DNA from: Amblyornis subalaris
Lineage: Eukaryota; Chordata; Aves; Passeriformes; Ptilonorhynchidae
Length of the DNA stretch: 64,000 nucleotides
Direction: 5' to 3'
NCBI GenBank assembly: GCA_018881555.1
Contig: JACAXG010000018.1
Span: 5,517,634 to 5,581,633, forward strand
Shown: piece by piece, positions 23,951 through 36,780 of the stretch
Position numbering within the stretch: position 1 is the stretch's first letter
How the letters are laid out: each line of letters begins with the position of its first letter
Notes under the pieces: generated by a model
Told to the model about the DNA's origin: nothing
The model's database searches: none
What the model saw: the letters and a program-made list of their open reading frames with translations, nothing else
Made by a program: the position numbers and the translations under genes

Positions 23951-26900
23951 TAGCGGTAATTTTCCACTACACATGAGAAATTTGTAATTAATCATATAAA
24001 ATTTTTAAACACAATGAAACATATTTTGGGGCAAGAAAGGTATTAGATCTTGGAANTTAGTATCACTACCAAATATTTCTTAATTATTATCAGCAGATGG
24101 CACCAGATATACTTGGTATGACCTGAATAGTTTTTTTTCTAAGATGTTTTATTAGGAGTTGTGATTATAGGTACTTACAAAGTGTTAAATTTACATGCCT
24201 ACATCTGTTTAAACTCCTATTTTTCACAGTTGATATAAAATACGAGGCAGCTATATTTAGTCCATGGATCATGTATGCACATACATACTACTACAAACCC
24301 AGCAGAACAGTTAGCCCTGATGTTCCTCTTGTTTCTCTCAGATCACTGCACACCTGATGTTATTAAGATAAAAGAAGGCTAAAATTGTATGATATAATCT
24401 GATATTTTCTGCTTGTGATTGTCAAGATAACAGAATGCAAGAGAAGAGAGTAATAAACATCACNTAATTGTGACTAATTGCAATGATTTATTTTAATTCA
24501 AAGCTCACATTTAGGATTAATATTTCCTCAGTTTATGTGCTGCACCAGCTTGTAACTATTCAAATCCATACGCTTAACTATTCTGCACATTAACATTATG
24601 TGTGATCACTAGACTGCAATGTCTATGATGACAGATTTGACTGACAGTTCAAAGTTACATATGTATTTGGCAGNACAAGGAACAAGGAGTCAAAAACTCC
24701 CAAAATAGTGTTCCACAACAGTATTCCATTTACTGGAAACCAGTATTTTTTCATTAAAAAGTCAACCTAATAATTTACTTTCTCTTCTGATACAATAGCA
24801 AAAGGCAGTGAAAAGCAGCAGAGAATCACAATCCCCCTTGTACCTCACAATGCTGTGGTGTGAGTAGCAGGACTAAGAACACCCGACTGCTTCCCAGTGT
24901 GTCTCCTGTATTCACTCCAGCTCTCCCCTTTTCACAAAAAGGCCACATTTTCTTATAACAACCCTGCCTCAACAGCAACCAAACCATCCCAGCAGTGTTC
25001 TTAGTTCTAGTCATAAAATTTTTCAGGTCATCAGCATGTTAAAACCAGAATACAACTATTTATTCTGAGCCATGTATCATGATTAGTTCAGTTAAATTGA
25101 CCGATGAACAAACAGAAGGAAAAATGGCCAAGTTCACTCTACTTTTCTGTTCTTATAAACATTCCACCTTTTTTCTTCCTCTGCTCAGGCTGCAATTTTC
25201 ACTGCTCTATATACAGTCATGTTTCTAAGAATCTTCTTAAATGTAGTAGAAATGATCAAGAAATGCAGAGTCAGGGAAGACAGTAACACTGGCAGGTAGG
25301 TGGTCAGCACAAAAGGTATGCTTCACTTCCTTGAGAAAGTAGCTGAAACCCTACCAAGCATTCTTTCCTGATGAACCTTAGAAGGGATAGCAAGGCTGTC
25401 ATTAGAGCTTACCACACAAACTGTGTCAGAGCTCTCAGAGATTACAGAAAACCTTCAAGATTTTGAAAAGAAAATTAGATTTCTTAAAATTAAGAAAAAG
25501 AAACTGCAGGTATTGGATGAAGTAGTGTGCACAACTCAAAACTATACCTCAGAAAGTAACATTTTTTTTTTAGTCTGAGATAATGTGTGCAAGATTACAT
25601 TTTCATAGGTTTTCTAAATTAAATACACATTGTCCAAGAAACATAACCAGCTTGTGACAGCTATGCAACTGAGACAGAACTACAAAAAGAACAGGAGAAC
25701 TCAAAGTTAAATTCAGGTGTATAGTATGGTGTAAGAAAGCCATATTTATGAACGGAAATATTTCAGAACATGACAAAGATATCTAGAAATAGTAAAGAAC
25801 TTCTAAAAGCTTACAGGAAAATTACTTTGCGATGGGAAATGCGACACTGAAGAGACTTGACAGAGAAGCCCAGAGAATCTGGAAAGATTCAAGTAATCTC
25901 AAACATTCTCCCTATAATTTTGTGCCTCAATTCCTTAACTTCTATGAGAGCTTCTCATGTTTCAATCTTCTCCTGGTGGATCATGTCCTGAAGACAGAAC
26001 CTGATTCACAACTGTTTTTCTTNGGTTTTTTTTAAAGGGGTCACATTAATACTGCATGGAAAAATGAGCTTCTAAGAACACACAATGTGGATTACTAGAA
26101 ATACAGAAAATTAATAGTCCATGAACAAAATAGCTGATCAAGCTTTTAAACAACTATGGTTCTGCTATATAACAATGATGGCATGTCACATTCTATAATA
26201 TTCATGGTAAAAAAAGGCTTAATATGTATTTTTTAAAGCACACTGTGTTTTTCCCTTAACAGAACGACTGAACTTTAGCATTATCTAAATGTAAAAGTAT
26301 CACAGTCTACTCTGCTTACACCACCAAAAGTGTAAAGGGAGATGTCATACTTGGGAAAAAAGCATCTGGGTTTCAGATACTTTGTTTAATGGGAACAANC
26401 ACTGTTTGATGACAAGAAGCACTTTAGATTTGCTGAGGTGTCTGCTGAGCACAGGACTTTCCCACGGACAACTGCCTACCAAACTGGTCTTTCACTAACA
26501 CATGGTGAAGTTAGGTTCCTAATGGGGAGACTTTGTTACTTACAGCATCTCAAGAGTTTACCCATCCTGGCAGTAGTTTCATCATCCTTTGTCCCAGATT
26601 CTACAGATGAATTGTCATACAGTAATGTCTGAAGCTGTATGCTCCAGACAACAATATATCATGGCTGCATGTTTCCAGATCTTTTGAACTAGTTTCCTGA
26701 CATAAAAAAAACCTCAAACCCACAACCAAATTCCCCCAAACTAGTCTGCAAATTAAAAAGGCCATATACTAAATTTGTTCAAAATAAAAGCTTAATGAGA
26801 CCAACAAATGCAACTCTCAAGTTTGCTCACTAGTCTTAGAAGTTGCTCACAGAAGCCTAAATTAGCTACAATAGTAAGAGTATAGATCATCTTGAGGAGT

Positions 26901-28797
26901 TTGCAACCCAAACAACTTACTTCATGTTTAAGACAGCCAGCCAAGTATTCTACATTTTTCCGACAAGGAAAGGACATCTGGTTTAGGATCAGGTATAATA
27001 ACTGTTCCTTAGCTAAACAATTACTGGAAATTTTTTTGATTCCAAGTTGATAGCTGAACTCAAAAGCCTACAAAATTCAGAAAGCAGACTTCAGATTTTC
27101 TTAGTAAAACTCTTCATCTTCCTCCCCAAATCCAAACCAGTTACTTGAATACCCCACAAATTGGTTTCACATGCCCTTTACAATTTTTTTTCCTTTTCAC
27201 TTCCTGTAATCTGAACAACTTAAAAGACTTTGCTAAAACCTGAACTGAAGGAATATTCTTAGTAAATTCTTATCCAAAAATACAGAAGTACTTCAGAGAA
27301 TCACAAAAGCAATTGGAAGTTTAGTTTTTCAACAGACAAAACCTTTTTAACCTAGCATTACTGATCTGGCANATCAAACCTAAAGAAGATGCTAAAAGCC
27401 AAATGTTCTTTGTGGAAAACTTCACTTAAAGTCATTCACTCCGCTAAGGTGAGGTCGTGCCAAGTTTCACTTCTCCCATGATAAAAGTTCCTCTCAAGGA
27501 GTATCAAAAGAGAGCATCTGCAGCAGGAGCATAAAGCAGGCAAACACTGAAAAACATTGTACACATCAAGACCAAGGAGAGATCTGGCAACGTAGAAATT
27601 TAAAGGAATTAAAATACCTGCCTAGGGAGATGCCACACAACTGGGCTTGTGATGAAAAAAGATTTAAGAAGTAATGAGGTGTCAACTTCACTGGACATTT
27701 TCTTTCAAATAGAAAATAGCTGTTTTTAAAGAAAGCCAAGGGTCCAAAGGATGGACTCAAAATGCTGTTGTATTCCATTTCAAGTTCTTTAAAATGCAAA
27801 AAAGCAAAATATAGACTGAGTAAACACACAACCTTGTACACAAAAAGATTCCACACACCCCAGGTTCAAGGGCACAATAATCTCTCCTGCTACAGCAATA
27901 TAAAATGGAGAAAACCAACTTTGCTTTTTTCTCCCACCTATGTGAAGGAAGAGAACGTGTCTGACTCTAATTCTTTGTTAAAAGCAAGAAAGAGCTGTCA
28001 CCCTAGCCATACTCAACCATACCCAGCTATTCTGACATCCAAGNACACCTACTAAACCCAAGAAAAATCTGGGAAAATTACAGTTACTGAGTACGGCTTC
28101 ATTCACATTTCTTCATTCACATGAATTTAAGGAAGAAAATGAGTATTTCTGCTGCTGTTGTCAGTGAATATTCAAGTAACTTTCATGAACTAAGCTGACT
28201 TGTCAGTCACTCATGTACTGCTGTATCTTGCTCAATGTCAAAGAACAGGAATAGTCAAAGAATTAATGAGCTACTAAATACTATATTTTGACAAGAAGTT
28301 TTAACTTGCAACTTGGATGTATTTGAAGGAGCAGCTTTCATGCAAGAAGATCCCAAATTCTATTTTGCAATCTGCAAAACACATTCTCTCGCCTAAAATG
28401 GTTTTCCTGCTGAAAACCAGAAGTGAGAATTTAGGAACAGAAAATGTTTAAATGCTTAAAATTCCAGAGAATGACACCTAAGGTTGGCATGAAAACCAAG
28501 TAGCAGCTCATGGTAAAAAGAAAAATCCAATACAATTTAATGAACAGGTATTCAAGAGAATGACACAACGCAACAGGACAAAGAAGAATGGCAAGTAGGA
28601 AGAGTAGTACTTCATTTAGTGATTAAAGCAAGAAAAAGATTAAGGAAAACCAAAGGAATAAAAAAGAGAAACAGCAGAAACATCTATTTCAGTAGATAAA
28701 TTTAAAAAATACTTAAGAATCAAAATTAACCCTGAATAATTTGATTCTTCTAGATTTTTTGCCATATTTCACAATATAAAAGACATGCTTTTATTAC

Positions 28798-28927
28798 CTT
28801 TCTTTCGAAAGAGTGCATTTAGATAGTTTTCTGCTTGGCATTCAATCTTATCAGTGTTGGACTGGCCCTGAGATGACAGTTCCTCTGTAGGCGTTGACTG
28901 TGAAGAACCAAAAACTGATGCACGATC
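28798..28927 (-). CDS. LCORL: LCORL exon 4 (residues 99-141)
   Basis: This 130-base exon starts in phase 0 and reads [20 protein letters not shown], then a polar stretch, ending [12 protein letters not shown]. The acceptor is TTTTCTAG and the donor is GTAATAA. The first half is serine/glutamine-rich and probably disordered. The last 14 residues look helical and lead into the basic RKK. One base (G) is left over to build Asp142 with exon 5. The reading matches the region preceding DLPQNC in LCORL. Its first six residues appear less conserved than the rest when compared with the human sequence from memory. Confidence 0.93.
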
Positions 28928-29151
28928 CTAGAAAACATGAAGATCATAATATCATTCCGAAGTTAGTCTGCTGGTAGTATAATATACAATTAAGTTACTG
29001 AGCTATTGAATGGAATAGAACCACTAAAATCAAACTATCTTGAGTCAAAATGCAGAATTAACTTATTTGCAAAATTCAGTTCTCTGATTCTTACTTTCAT
29101 ACCAAAAAATGAGTGTTGGGGAGTAATGCTTAATATAATGTTCATACTTAC
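28928..29151 (-). other. LCORL intron 3 (224 bp)
   Basis: A short intron between exons 3 and 4, with donor GTAAGTA and acceptor TTTTCTAG. No other feature was seen in it. Confidence 0.9.
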
Positions 29152-29231
29152 ACTGGCTGTTTCTTTGTGTAAATTACAAAAGGAACATTTCTCATCCATA
29201 GACCAGTCAGTTAGCTCTTCTGGCTCACAGT
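29152..29231 (-). CDS. LCORL: LCORL exon 3 (residues 72-98)
   Basis: This 80-base exon encodes [15 protein letters not shown] followed by [12 protein letters not shown]. The acceptor follows CTTTAAG and the donor is GTAAGTA. The CxxC pair with an upstream cysteine (C73, C87, C90) could be part of a small metal site, but a complete ligand set is not visible, so this is only a suggestion. The exon ends exactly on a codon boundary. Intron 3 behind it is only 224 bp, the shortest in the gene, so exons 3 and 4 form a tight pair in an otherwise very dispersed gene. Confidence 0.94.
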
Positions 29232-29586
29232 CTTAAAGGAAGAAAAGAAGNCTAGATGTTTTAAACAAGCAAAAATGGATTTTGAGAACAAAATACATAT
29301 CCTACAAATTTCTTTAATAAATTCCATCAAAATTCTGATATGTATTTATTGGTACAATGAATTCAGTAGTATTTAATTCTTCAGATATTTTCCAAATCTT
29401 GTCTGGCTTGTACAGCTCAACTAAGAAATAGCAGAGAGTGCCTTTCTTAAAAGGAAAGGTAAACTCATGCAATTCAATTGATTACCTGTCATGATTACTG
29501 GAGGCACCTGAATACTGCAAATAAAACTCTGAATTGCAGACATTCTTTTTAACTGAAGTGTGCAAACTTGTACTAAGCTAAGCTAG

Positions 29587-30306
29587 TGTCCTGGGTTAGT
29601 TATATATTCTACTACCACCCACAAAAGCTGGATAAATTTCATAATTAAACACCTGAGACTCCTTATCTCAACTGAGATAAGCACTCCAGCAAGCACCACC
29701 CACGCTGGTTATCTGATCTCAGGTAATGGCCCATTAGCACCACCTAGCCTGACAAATAGCCCGAACCCCGGATCATCGGAGGACCCCAGATCATCTCTGA
29801 GAACCCTGGGGCTCATCCAAGCTCATTACCNAAGCAACCAACAGAACATCAGGAAGATCCTCTTCCACTGTGAAAGTCCCTGCCCCTGGGGGAGGTGCCA
29901 GCCAAGAAACACAGCATAAAACAAGGGTTTTGGATGGGAGAAGATACCCTCAACTCGACAGGACTCCACTCTCGGCGGGACTCTCGACTCGACTGGACTC
30001 CACTGCTCNGGACTCAACTAGCTACTCCACTCCTCGGAACTGGACTCAGCTACTCCACTCCACTACCAGGACTGGCCTACCAGGCCTTCCTGCAGGACCA
30101 GTGCCTAACTGGACTGCACAGCTACCACCCTGGTCAGCAGGGTGTCAGGTTGCACCGTGACTCTGTTGGTTTGTTTAAGCCCATGTTTCTGTATTACTGC
30201 ATTTATTTTAACCTTTTTTATTAAAATTGTAATTTTGACCTAAAATCTCTCAAGGTATTTTGTGTGGGGTTAATTTCCCCTGCTGGTTTACAGCCAAACC
30301 AGCACA
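29587..30306 (+). mobile_element. Solo LTR of an avian endogenous retrovirus with 5-bp target duplication
   Basis: The element starts TGTCCTGGGTTAG and ends AGCCAAACCAGCACA, so it has TG...CA ends with an imperfect inverted terminal repeat. It is flanked on both sides by GCTAG (29582-29586 and 30307-30311), a 5-bp target-site duplication. A TATA-like CATAAAAC is at 29915 and ATTAAA at 30220, which supports plus orientation. Between them lies a tract rich in GGACT/CTCGACT repeats. A 5-bp duplication is usual for class III (ERVL-type) elements, so that class is favoured. No internal viral genes are present, as expected after LTR-LTR recombination. It lies in LCORL intron 2, antisense to the gene and about 355 bp from exon 3. 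Confidence 0.88.
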
Positions 30307-31257
30307 GCTAGGAATTAGGATATGGACTCCTCACCATGTGAGCTATATGCATTGTACTTATAATACTTTAATTGATTTGATACCATCACTATAGGTAAAT
30401 CCAAGCCTTACACTCACTTGTAGCACTTAATTTATCACGAAAAAGTACATATATGTTTTATCAGAAAATGTACTTTGGTCTAGAGGGAATACAGAACTCT
30501 AAACTTATATTGCCTGTACCAAGTNGAGTCTTCTACTGAATGGAGAACACATCATCTACTTTCTTTAAACAAGTTATTTCAAAAATAAAGAGTGATCCAT
30601 TTCAAAAATTACGAGTTTTCCACCAATACTCTTCTCTTCATGAACACCAGTTACTTTAAAACTTTTCCGAAAACAACTGTGCTTAATAGTTAAAATTAAG
30701 CTTTTAATTTCTTGTTTAAAATTGCACATAGCAACTTATTCCAGTTTGCCTTTGTGGCAATACTATTCTTGTACCCATTAACAGTAACTGTTTAGGTGTT
30801 TAGCACCTTGATGCATTTACAGAGAATATCATTATCTCCTTTACACTTCATTTTGCGGCTAATCTAGTCCACCCAGTTTTCTCTCATGAGATTCAACTCC
30901 ATCTCTCCTGCACCTCACTTGAACACCTGTTTCCTGAACACAGGGACCAAGATCTCAAGATGATGTCTTTTACATTTACACCAGACTTCCTTACACTGCA
31001 GGCAGTACTTTTCCTACAGTATCCTAGTTATACAGCAGTCTTTATCACAGCTGCAGTGTTTTGGCAGGTGAATACAAACAAGATTAACTACAACACCAAG
31101 GTCCTCTCCATGCTGTTCATTTCCAGTTCCTGCGCTTACAAACTCAACAACTTTTTCACCCCCATTGTTAATTACCAAGTATGCTTCCTCCTTTTCTCTG
31201 TACCACTAAATTACAATCTCAGTTCTGTTTATGGAGGTTCTTGAGATTATCTGCATA

Positions 31258-32200
31258 TGGTGGTAGGCTGATCTTGGCTGGCTGTCAACCCCCAACCCAG
31301 CGATGCTCTCACTCCCCCTCCTCAACAGGGCCAGGGTGGGGAAATAAGATGGTAGGGGAGAAACTTGTGGGTCAAGATAAAGATAGGGAGATCACTTACC
31401 AATTACTGTCACAGGCAAGTCAGACTGGATTTGGGGAAAATCAATTTAATTTACAGCCGATAAAAATAGATTTGCATAATAAGAAAGGGAGAACACTAAA
31501 CCACCTTGCCACTCCTTCCCATGCTTCAGCTTCACTCCTGACTCTTCTACCTCCTCCCCCCCTCCAAACAGTGCAAGGAGGATGGGAAATGGACTGCCCT
31601 CAGTTCACAACAGTTCCTCTCTGCTGTTTCCTTCTCTTTTTTCCCTGGCTCCTGCTTGGGGTCCTTCTCATGGGCTACAAGCCTTCACAAACTGCTCCAG
31701 TGCTCTTCCCACAACTGCGGCTTTTCATGAACTGCTCTAGCATGTGTCTTTTCCACAAGGCACAGTCCTTCAGGAAGAGACCACTCCACAGACCCACAGT
31801 TCCTGCCAGAAAACCTGCTCCTGCATGGGCTCCTCTCTATAGGCTGCAATTCCTGACAGAGGCCTGCTCCAGCATGGGCTCTCCATGGGGTGTAGCTTCC
31901 TTCAGGGCATCTCCACCTGCTCCAGTGATCCTCCATGGGCTGCAGTGTGGATATCTGTTCTGAATGGTCCTCCACGGGCTGTAGGTTCTACATGCTTCAC
32001 CATGGTCCTCTCCATGGGCTGTAGATTCTACATGCTTCACCATGGTCCTGTCCATGGGCTGCAGGGGAATCTCTGCTTCAGTGACTAGAGCACCTCTCCC
32101 CTCTTCCTTCTCTGACCTTGTTGTCTGCAGGATTGTATCCCACTGTCCTCCACTCTCCCCCCACAACTGCTTTTACTTTTTCTCAAAGATATTATTAAAA
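31258..32200 (-). mobile_element. Avian ERV LTR copy, long form, one end truncated
   Basis: It begins near TGGTGGTAGGCTGATCTTGG and runs through ATAGGGAGATCACTTACCAA, CTTCAGCTTCACTCCTGACT and many ATGGGCTGCAG/GCTCCA units, to CTGACCTTGTTGTCTGCAGG and AAAGATATTATTAAAAAG. It is the same family as 15832-16623 but keeps the central repeated region and lacks the far terminus (AACCTTGCCA...CCCAATA). There is no retroviral coding frame. Boundaries are approximate, especially the right one. Orientation minus is inferred from the family's signal positions. Confidence 0.78.
31975..32060. repeat. 40-bp tandem units within the LTR
   Basis: GGGCTGTAGGTTCTACATGC...CCATGGTCCTCTCCAT is followed by a near-identical unit 40 bases on (GGGCTGTAGATTCTACATGC), then a third diverged start (GGGCTGCAGGGG). 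It is an internal expansion of the family's repeated motif. Confidence 0.85.
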
Positions 32201-34582
32201 AGACAAAATCAGAATGAGTCTGAAAAAACTAGGTTCTTCAGTTGAGCACAAACATAACGTAAATAACTCCATATTATTACTTAAATCTAGTTTACTCAGC
32301 TCTAAAATACTAATTTAGAACAGAATTCTGTATTAATGTGTTATATGTTTTCAGGGATGCAAACCAGCAGTTTTCAGGTTGGACAGCTGACAATCACAAA
32401 CAGACAGGGTATTTTTCTTGACTGGACAGTAACAAGAGATAATGAGTCATTTTTGCTGAATTAACCTAGCTGTCCCAGCCTGTTAGAGCTATTCCTTTAA
32501 GATGTCCACAGATGAAAAAAACACTATTCCTTCATAACAAGTTCATTGTTTTCCTTGCAACCATGAAAGATCTATTTATGAACCTTGGGATTCTACACCG
32601 AACTTCAAGACAGGTTTTACACTTTCAGAGAAATTCTTCTGCCTTGGAATCCTGAATTTCCACTGGTAAAAGTCAAACTAGTCAGCAATCCTTGTATATT
32701 GCCAAGAAAGCAAACCTTGAGAAACATCAGCTCTACATAACAGTAAACCCTTTATTCAAAGTAGTATAAATCATGTAGAACATATTAAGTATGCCAGTGA
32801 GCTAAGCAAAAACTGACATCAGATAGCAGATATATACAAGATATATCAAATGCCAGACAGCCAACAGTCTCGAGTCACCACCACAGGAAACATACTGAGA
32901 TCAGTATTAAGTTTTTAACTACAGATAGGCAGCCATACTCAGAGAAATCAGAGGCACATACAGTATTTTAAGCAGAACAGACTTTCCTTGGCTGCATTGA
33001 ATTTGNGATGACGATCATCTTCCCTCCCCATTTTATCTTGCTTGGGGTCAGATGATGAAAGATTTGCAGACAACCTCTAACTCTTGCCAGCCCATGAAAA
33101 AAAGTTGTTAAGACTGTGCAAAGAGCATTTTAATACTAAACACAGCACAGATTATTACTTGAAACCAAAATCATTTAGCATAAAGCTGTTAAACTGTTTA
33201 TTAAGAATAAAATGGTGAACTTTGACCAAAAAATACATTTTTTCATTTCTTAAGACACTCAAATCTTTGTTTCCCCAAACCATTTTTCCCAGTCATGCAG
33301 AATTAAGTAAATTAATTCAGACATCTGTAGTACTGAACAGATTTCATGTTTACATCTTAAAATACGAAATAATTGTCTAGTAAATCTAAACATAAAATAT
33401 CTTAAAAATTTCAACCCTTACTTTCCAGTATTTTATAATAATAAATAATATAAATAATCCAGATTATTATAACGTCCCAAAAAAATTTCCAGCTATTTGT
33501 GACAATTGTGAACATATCACCCCCTGTCTTTGTATATAGCACTACTGCTTCCTAACAAGTACATTAAAACATCTGAGGCGTTTATCATGTCCTTCATATT
33601 TTTAATTTAATAAAAACTCCAATTCTATTAGATTTGTGTTTCTAATACAATTTTTCAGTACTATAAATACTCCAGAACAACATAAGAAAAAATAAAACAC
33701 ACCCTCAAATAAACCTTTCATCCTGTATAAAGGGNATTTTTTCCTGGCAAAGAAAGAACTGTGAACGAGAGCTGCTTTTTCTCCAACAAGACATGGCTTC
33801 TCCTTAGTGGTTAAGAGAATGGAACCCCAGCACATAATCCCCCAAAAAACAAAGTACACACATACCACCAGATTAGAGGAAAAGCTTTTTAACAGTTTAG
33901 CTAACTATCCATAAGTAGAATGTAAAGAATAAAAATTTATATGTGAACCTACTCAGCTGAAAATGGGTCCGAGGGAAGGATTAGAAAGCCCTAAAGATTC
34001 AATGATATAAAGAGCCTCAGTTCAGAGCACGACCAAGGTCAGATGTCAAGATATAGAACTTGACACCTTTGCAACCAGAAGCTGCAGAATCAAAGCAATC
34101 AGGAAAAAAACCTGCTGCTGGATGAAGGTGACAAGAACCATTTAAGCAAGTCCAAAGTAAATCCTACATATACAAGAATTTCAAGATACAAAAAAATGTT
34201 TACAAGGTATTTTCTTTGAAAAGTATAATAATCTAGTAAAACTGAAGTGTACCTTTTACCATTTAAATTTGTCATTATAATTTATTATTCACTCAAGTAA
34301 CTTTAAGAGAATACAATACAATAATTTAATCTATAGATCAAACACTATTTCAAGACAGAACTAAGGAGGAAATATATCAATCATGTTACATTTTATGCAC
34401 ATTATTGATTTTTTTCATGTCACAATCGATAAAGCCAACAGTAAGAGAAAAAAATGTTACTGTATCTAAGCATCATATATTTCAGCCAATTCTCACACAT
34501 TTCTGCACAAGAAAGCCATGTAATTTCTTGAGGTAGGCTTGAGGAAACATACTCTTGCTAATGAGCCATAATACTGCATGCT

Positions 34583-34790
34583 GACAGTATTAGTTTAGTG
34601 GTTATGATGAGAGAAACGAACAGCTTAAAAGATGCAGCAATTCGGGAACGTTGCTAAGAGTCTAAAAACATGAGTTCTAATTCTACCAGCCGTATTTTTT
34701 AGCTAAAGCAAATTATTTACATTGTATCTTAGTTTCATTATCGGTAAAGTGAAAACTGGTACTTACGACAGAGGAAAGATTTGTACAAAT
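34583..34790 (+). repeat. MIR SINE, near full length
   Basis: TAGTTTAGTGGTTATGATGA aligns with the MIR tRNA-like head, GAGTTCTAATTCTACCAGCC with the following box, and TTAGTTTCATTATCGGTAAA with the conserved core. It is an old copy, many substitutions, forward orientation. Confidence 0.8.
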
Positions 34791-36714
34791 TATACTTGAG
34801 AGTTTTGTTTTAATCTTTACAACAAAATTCAGATCTCAAATCAAAAATAGCCCTGCATCCTATATTAATGATAAAGTTGATCTCTACTGTGCCAGTATGA
34901 ACAATTTCACACGGCATTACTGAAGTTGCAGATACTGTATCTATAAAAATGAACCAAAAGTAGTAAGGTAAGGTGGGTATCCCAACCTAACACACCATCT
35001 ATCTCTTCTGCAGCTGGCTCCAGAACTAAGATCAATTTTACAGATGCATCAAACACAGAAATAGGCTTTAATTGTTGGAAAAACTCTTGCACATAACTGA
35101 CAAAGATTTTCAGAAACTGAAAAAAAAAAGCTTTGAAACTTTAGATAAGCACGAGTTTAATTTACAAGACAAAGTCATGAGGACATCAAATTGCAAAGAT
35201 ATGCAAGCAACGGGAATACCAGATTTTAAACAGGTGAGAAACATTCAACAGCATGAGGCAAATAAGTTGAAAGGTAAAGTTAAAACTTTACCCATAAGAC
35301 AGCTCAAATACCTGCATACATGAACACTAAAGGAGCAATATAAACTTTACTGTGTAAAGTATCAGGCTCCTTTAACTGTAGCACTTAGACTTTGGTCACT
35401 ACTTCATTAGCTCAGTACTTTCACCTTCTTACCCAAAAGCAAAAAAAAAAAAAAAAGAAAAAAGAAAACATCAACCCTAAGCAGTGTAAAGCCAAATACA
35501 TACAACCTACTGGAATTACAACCAGAAAAAAAAAAGATACTGTACACTTATAACAATATCCTGTTCCCTTTTCAAATGTGTTTACTTATCACAGCACATG
35601 GGAGTACCAGTCATGAAAACAAGCTTTAATCCAAATTTACATATTTCTTAAATGTTTTTATGTCTTATTAGTGGCTGCTTAGCTTGAGACAGGAAAAAAT
35701 GTTCTGAAAACATCAGCAAAGTAGAATTTCAAGTTCTCCCCCTTCCCCTCGACAATAGTGTGTTATACATATAATACAGGCCAAGGAACTTGCACATTAT
35801 GAAGAGGACAAAACCATAAGCAACTTAAAGCAATCATTCCAAAACTATTCTAAAGAAAGATATACAGTACATGCCTCTCTGCCTCATGTACTAGCACTAT
35901 ATAAGTGACATGCTTTACAAATTACACTATTAGACAATGAATTGTAAACAAATGAAACATTTTGAAGGTTTGACAACAGAAAGAACATTTTTTTAAGCCA
36001 TAAAATAAATTTGGTAAAACAATTCTTTGAACACTTCAAAGCAATTTTTTGCTGGATAGTCCTCGTCAAAGACAGATAAATCATTCCATACCTAACTAAG
36101 GACTTAGGTCCTTAGTTGACAGCTATTTCAGCAAAACCAAACCCATCTGGACTAATGCTAGGTGATGGAAGGGTAATGGAAAAGGAGTGTATATATATAC
36201 ACACATACACACACTTAAATATAGATATGACTTTATATATACATACTTATATTATTAAAATAAAAAGCTTGATTATATGTAATAAAGATGTAAAAAGAAG
36301 TATATAAAAAAAGCTTAAACTTTNTTGACCACTGCAAGACCACACTAGCATCCACTACCTTGCTTTTCCCAGTTAATGTCAATAGGAAGCTGAGAAGCTT
36401 GTCTTCCCTTTCTAAAAGATGTTCAAAAACAAAGTAGGAGATGCACCATTCCAGCAGAGTAAATCTTTCTCGTGACAGCTTCTCAGAAAAGCTTAGCTAA
36501 TCCAAAATTCCCCTGAATGGGAACAAAACCTAGGTATCATTCTACCCAGTGTTTTGCTTATGCACAGTATTGACAAGAAAACGATTAAATGAACATTGGA
36601 AAGAAAAGCATTGGAAGATTTCCTTTTTAGAATTCANTATTTACTTTAAACTACCTTTAGCTAAAAGAAAAATCAGTAAGTTAAGGTCATTGCACTAAAA
36701 GCTGGCTCATTTAC

Positions 36715-36780
36715 CTTCAAATAAACTGAGGTCTCTTCGTAGCCTTGGTCCATAAAGCCCTTCTAAAATACTTTCAAAAC
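36715..36780 (-). CDS. LCORL: LCORL exon 2 (residues 50-71)
   Basis: This 66-base exon reads [22 protein letters not shown] after the split glycine codon (G|GT) is joined to exon 1. The acceptor is TTGTCTCCAG and the donor is GTAAATG. The segment is nearly invariant in the LCOR/LCORL family as I know it, and no stop occurs in the joined frame. It leaves one base (G) for the aspartate codon completed by exon 3. It is preceded by the 26-kb intron 1. No domain is assigned to this short stretch; its conservation between paralogues suggests a shared N-terminal fold. Confidence 0.95.

Larger units (their letters stand above)
19450..28797 (-). other. LCORL intron 4
   Basis: About 9.3 kb. It holds a pyrimidine microsatellite at 20.61-20.65 kb and a cluster of CR1 fragments at 22.85-23.95 kb; otherwise it is AT-rich sequence without recognisable exons. 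Several open frames of 60-180 codons at 22.8-23.95 kb lie inside CR1 and are not host genes. Confidence 0.85.
29232..36714 (-). other. LCORL intron 2
   Basis: About 7.5 kb with a complete solo LTR (29587-30306), an LTR copy of a second family (31258-32200), and a MIR SINE (34583-34790). There is a poly-A tract near 35.44 kb and a TA/CA-rich tract at 36.19-36.25 kb. No supported exon. The 260-codon plus-strand open frame at 31181-31963 lies largely in LTR sequence and is not a gene. Confidence 0.85.

Noticed and set aside
31181..31963. 260-codon plus-strand open frame
   Set aside because: Mostly composed of LTR repeat sequence with its repeated CAGCATGGGCT-like units; it is not a retroviral or host protein.
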